A stretch of DNA of 11,861 bases from Cochliopodium minus (taxonomy: Eukaryota > Discosea > Himatismenida > Cochliopodiidae): positions 76,914 to 88,774 of the forward strand of contig JAMYWO010000140.1 in the NCBI GenBank assembly GCA_024220525.1. The letters are read 5' to 3'. Shown piece after piece: positions 9,248 to 11,861 of this stretch. The notes below the pieces were generated by a model, which did no database searches, had not been told where the DNA came from, and saw only the letters and a program-made list of their open reading frames with translations. A program made the translations under genes and the position numbers. The stretch's first letter is position 1. Each line of letters opens with the position of its first letter.

Positions 9248-10165
9248 TTATAATTCGAAATGATTTCTGACATAATACTTTAAAATATTGATAAGAACAA
9301 ACTTTGGAATTTTGTAAATTTTCATTTTGAAGTTACAGACTACAAAAGTGAAGATGTTTCGCTTGAGGTCCTTTGGTAAGAGATAGTGAACTTCAGCATC
9401 CCAATCCAAAGTATCATTCTTTGATAGATGGAAAATTTCGTTGGTGATTTTGCAGCCAAAATTGGTCCAAAGAGTTTTATTTTTCTTCAGGGAATGAAAA
9501 TATAGAAAAAAAAAAATTAAATTAAAATATTTTTTTACATTTGATAGCAGCTGTGATTGATTCATCAAAAATACGAAAATACTTTCCCTTTTGGTTTCTT
9601 CGGAATTAAAACGGGCTCTGAGGAGGGTAGAAAAAAGAGAATCAACGAGTTTGGGGCTGCCTTGAGAGAAATTGAGGACGAGTTTGATGATATCAGAGGT
9701 GACCTCTCTATTTTCGCAGATATCTTTGAAGGAATCTCCATAAACAAAGTCACTGTTGTTGATCATAAATGCAGTGAGAGATCGCAGACATAATTTTTTA
9801 CTTTTGCAAAAAATGCTGAAGGGAGTCGAATGATAAAACATATCTTTTTTATTTGGATCTGCTTTTTTTGCGAGGAACATTTCGATAACTTCCGCAGTGA
9901 TGTTTTGATTGGAGCATAGCAAATGGAACGGAGTCTGACCGAAATAATCTTCCTTATTCAAGTTTACATCAAAATTTGTCAACACTATATTCATCATCTC
10001 TTGTGAGAATTGTTTTATCTCGCATATGTAATGTGCAGCTATTCTCCCATTATAATTATCTATTATATTCACGTCTGCTTTATTCTTCAATAACTCTATG
10101 ATTCTTTCGGAATAATCTTTGTTCTTATTCAATGATTTTTTTATCATCTTCATCAGCTTCTCCAT
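9248..10165 (-). CDS. Small ankyrin-repeat protein with IPK-type tail
   Basis: ATG is at 10165-10163 and TAA at 9250-9248. About five degenerate ankyrin repeats cover residues 18-168, for example 'GQTPFHLLCSNQNITAEVIE' at 76-95 and 'KKADPNKKD' at 100-108. A 54-base stretch at 9485-9538 begins GTAAAAAAA, is T-rich and ends CTGAAG. I read it as an intron. Removing it gives exons 9539-10165 and 9248-9484 and 287 residues; because it is a multiple of three without a stop, keeping it would give 305. The tail contains 'LPKDLKRNIFTF' (245-256) and 'KIPKFVLINILKYY' (267-280), a module I have seen at the end of amoebal ankyrin proteins and that may be SOCS- or F-box-like; its function is unknown. The repeat style matches the larger ankyrin gene, but the two are not close copies. 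Confidence 0.85.
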   Translation of the reverse strand: MEKLMKMIKKSLNKNKDYSERIIELLKNKADVNIIDNYNGRIAAHYICEIKQFSQEMMNIVLTNFDVNLNKEDYFGQTPFHLLCSNQNITAEVIEMFLAKKADPNKKDMFYHSTPFSIFCKSKKLCLRSLTAFMINNSDFVYGDSFKDICENREVTSDIIKLVLNFSQGSPKLVDSLFSTLLRARFNSEETKRESIFVFLMNQSQLLSNVKKYFNLIFFFLYFHSLKKNKTLWTNFGCKITNEIFHLSKNDTLDWDAEVHYLLPKDLKRNIFTFVVCNFKMKIYKIPKFVLINILKYYVRNHFEL

Positions 10166-10191
10166 TATAAGGAAAAAATAATAATTAAATT

Positions 10192-10444
10192 TTATTTCAA
10201 ATATTCAATCAAATATTCTTCTTCTGATCCCTATTTATTCATTTGGCCACAATATATTCTTTATATTTGGCTTAATAATTCCAATCATATGATTGAAAAT
10301 GATATTTCAAAATTGAGTATTATTTTATTCGAAGGTAATCTAAATTTTATATTAGGATTTTACCTTCAAAGTTGCTTTATCCCTCTTATTCTTTTTCATT
10401 ATTTTGTTGAGATCTTCTTGACTTGATCTCTTAGCAGAACACAT
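10192..10444 (-). CDS. Possible very small two-exon gene
   Basis: ATG at 10444-10442 opens 27 lysine-rich codons ('MCSAKRSSQEDLNKIMKKNK' onward) that stop in phase 0 at AAG/GTAAAA (exon 10364-10444). Two second exons are possible. One starts after TAG at 10230, adds 'GSEEEYLIEYLK' and ends TAA at 10192. The other starts after the AAG in 'attaagcc' and adds 'PNIKNILWPNE'. Either gives a protein of about 38-39 residues. A third option joins the first exon in phase to the ankyrin gene at 'KLMKMIKK' using GGAG as acceptor. The first exon looks coding; its partner is uncertain and I recognise no family. Confidence 0.35.
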
Positions 10445-10686
10445 TGCAATGCTTTAAATTTTTATTTTATTTCAAATTTTTGTTTATTGAACTCAATATC
10501 TTATTCAAAAAGTGAATATTTCAATTGATCGAATATTGAAAGATTGACTAAAATGATCTCGAATGAATTTAGAATTGCATATATTAAATAATTTTAACTT
10601 GAAGATTTTCTTCAAATCAAAAAAAAAAAATAAAAAAATATTTGTCAAAGATATATTCACATAAAGTTTTCAATCTCTTTCAATTG
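10445..10686. promoter_or_regulatory. Divergent upstream region
   Basis: This A/T-rich stretch separates minus-strand starts from the plus-strand gene on the right, so it should hold promoters for both directions. It contains an A-run at 10619-10630. I see no element that can be named. Confidence 0.35.
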
Positions 10687-11769
10687 ATGGAATATAATGA
10701 AAATGTGGTTATAGGAGAATCAATATTGGAATATACAAAGAAATATAATGTTGCTTTGAATTCGGAAGAGAAAATATGGTTGGGGAAAGAATTGTTTGCG
10801 AAAATTTTGGATAGATTCAAACTCCTTCGAACATCCAATCAATTGAAAGATATAATTTTCAATTTGATAGAATATTTGAGATCAAATAATCGTTATGAAT
10901 TGCCAATAAAGAAGACTGTAATTACTGCTTCAGATCTAAATGAGAAATCGAGTTTTTGGAGCGGTGATATGAATGGGAGAGATGAGGATAGCAATAGTAT
11001 GAGCATACAAGAAGATCAATTGGGGAATGACAATAATATTTTGGTGGGGTTGATAGAATTGAAGGAAATAGAAAAAAAGTACAAAATATTTATTTATTGA
11101 TAAATTCGTTATTTATTTATTTTTCATTTTATAACATGAAAGAGATGAAAATGTACTATTCATCAAAGATAACAATTCAAATTTGGAGATAAACATTTTA
11201 AGGACAGACGTGGCCATTCTAGGGAAGGTTCTGTTAATTAAAAGATGGTTTCTGGTGCCTTCGAGCAAAAAAAAAAGTTCTCCCAGCATAGAGGTAATAA
11301 TCACAAAATAACAAAAGAAACTGTTTGAAAAGTTTTTGAAATATAAATTTTTTTTTACAATTTTAAATTAATGCAGTGCAATCACGAAGAAATAGAAATA
11401 TTGGGGAATGGAGATCCATTACCCAAGCTATTAGATCCAAAACATCTCATTTCAACACACAACATCGTCTCATTGAAAGGATTGTCAGAGCAAATAAGGC
11501 ATGACAGAAAAAAGAAGAGTCCCTTTTGTTTTTATGCGAAGGTGAGTTCAAAGACACCAATTTTAAATCTCAAAAACACTGACAGAAATAGTTCTGATAA
11601 TTTTTGCTTTTTCCTCACGGTTGAAAGTGAATCGGGGGAGATTGAAAGCAAAATCATATTGAGGGGAATTTTTGTTGGTTATTGGCATTTTCTCAATGTG
11701 GGGAGTTGTTATGCTTTTACAAAATTGAAAAGGAAAAAAATAAGAGTAAAGGAAAGAATTTTAAAATAA
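10687..11769 (+). CDS. OB-fold-like protein, tentatively CTC1-like; may continue off window
   Basis: Exons are 10687-11078, 11143-11293 and 11377-11769, all in phase, giving 311 residues if the TAA at 11767 is real. ATG at 10687 is the first start in an open frame. Residues 1-70 are mostly helical-looking. Residues 118-169 read 'ILVGLIELKEIEKK', 'VLFIKDNNSNLEINIL' and 'ILGKVLLIKRWFLVP', the strand-turn pattern of an OB fold; 'lG..vli..W.fiP' recalls the first OB domain of plant CTC1, a subunit of the CST telomere/replication complex. Residues 204-300 ('HNIVSLKGLSEQ', 'NFCFFLTVESESG', 'LNVGSCYAFTKLK') look like a second OB fold. CTC1 proteins exceed 1,000 residues, so an intron starting at AGA/GTAAAG (11746) and more exons to the right are plausible. 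The exon model is fair; CTC1 identity is weak. Confidence 0.6.
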
Positions 11770-11786
11770 AAATCCTAAAGAGATTT

Positions 11787-11861
11787 AAAATTAAATTAAA
11801 ATTAAATTAAAATTAAATTAAAATTAAATTAAAATTAAATTAAAATTAAATTAAAATTAAA
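11787..11861. repeat. Tandem repeat, 11-base unit AAAATTAAATT, nearly 7 copies
   Basis: The unit repeats without error from 11787 to the window end. It is either spacer after the plus-strand gene or part of an intron if that gene continues. Like the left edge, it could be a place where an assembly broke. Confidence 0.9.

Noticed and set aside
11113-11304. Minus-strand frame of 63 codons
   Set aside because: It is antisense to exon 2 of the plus-strand OB-fold-like gene, which closes in phase on both sides.
1-11861. tRNA, rRNA, CRISPR array, transposase or bacterial operon signals
   Set aside because: I read both strands for these and saw none; the spliced gene models argue against a prokaryotic source.

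Overview
The window looks like nuclear DNA of an AT-rich, intron-bearing protist. Coding exons are islands of moderate GC between A/T-rich introns and spacers. Most introns are short (54-260 bases), start GTAAA or GTAAT and end TAG or AAG. Long ankyrin arrays with the pattern 'NKxDxN' would suit an amoeboid lineage such as Anaeramoebae, but that is a guess from style, not a placement. Each end of the window is a simple repeat (period 7 on the left, period 11 on the right), so these may also be assembly edges.

Layout, left to right. (1) 118-1805, minus: a secreted or ER protein resembling the glycosyltransferase half of procollagen lysyl hydroxylases (PLOD/LH3). It has four exons in the window and its 3' end lies outside. 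(2) 1975-3857, minus: an ankyrin protein with about 17 repeats. (3) 4597-5217, minus: a TRAF-like zinc-finger and coiled-coil protein. (4) 5603-7416, minus: presenilin, reconstructed completely as seven exons and 372 residues, with both catalytic aspartates and the PAL motif. (5) 7579-8962, minus: a six-exon, 340-residue protein with a bactofilin-like beta-helix and a SAP-like C-terminal segment. (6) 9248-10165, minus: a smaller ankyrin protein with an 'IPK' tail. (7) 10192-10444, minus: a possible very small two-exon gene. (8) 10687-11769, plus: a three-exon protein with OB-fold-like segments, tentatively CTC1-like. Stretches 3858-4596, 5218-5602 and 10445-10686 hold no gene I can defend.

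The genes do not form an obvious pathway. Seven of the eight lie on the minus strand, and the right-hand gene diverges from them. Exon structures were built by hand from splice signals, reading-frame phase and family resemblance. The presenilin and bactofilin models close in phase across every junction. The most notable item is the bactofilin-like protein: a bacterial cytoskeletal fold in a multi-intron eukaryotic gene, joined to a putative nucleic-acid-binding domain.
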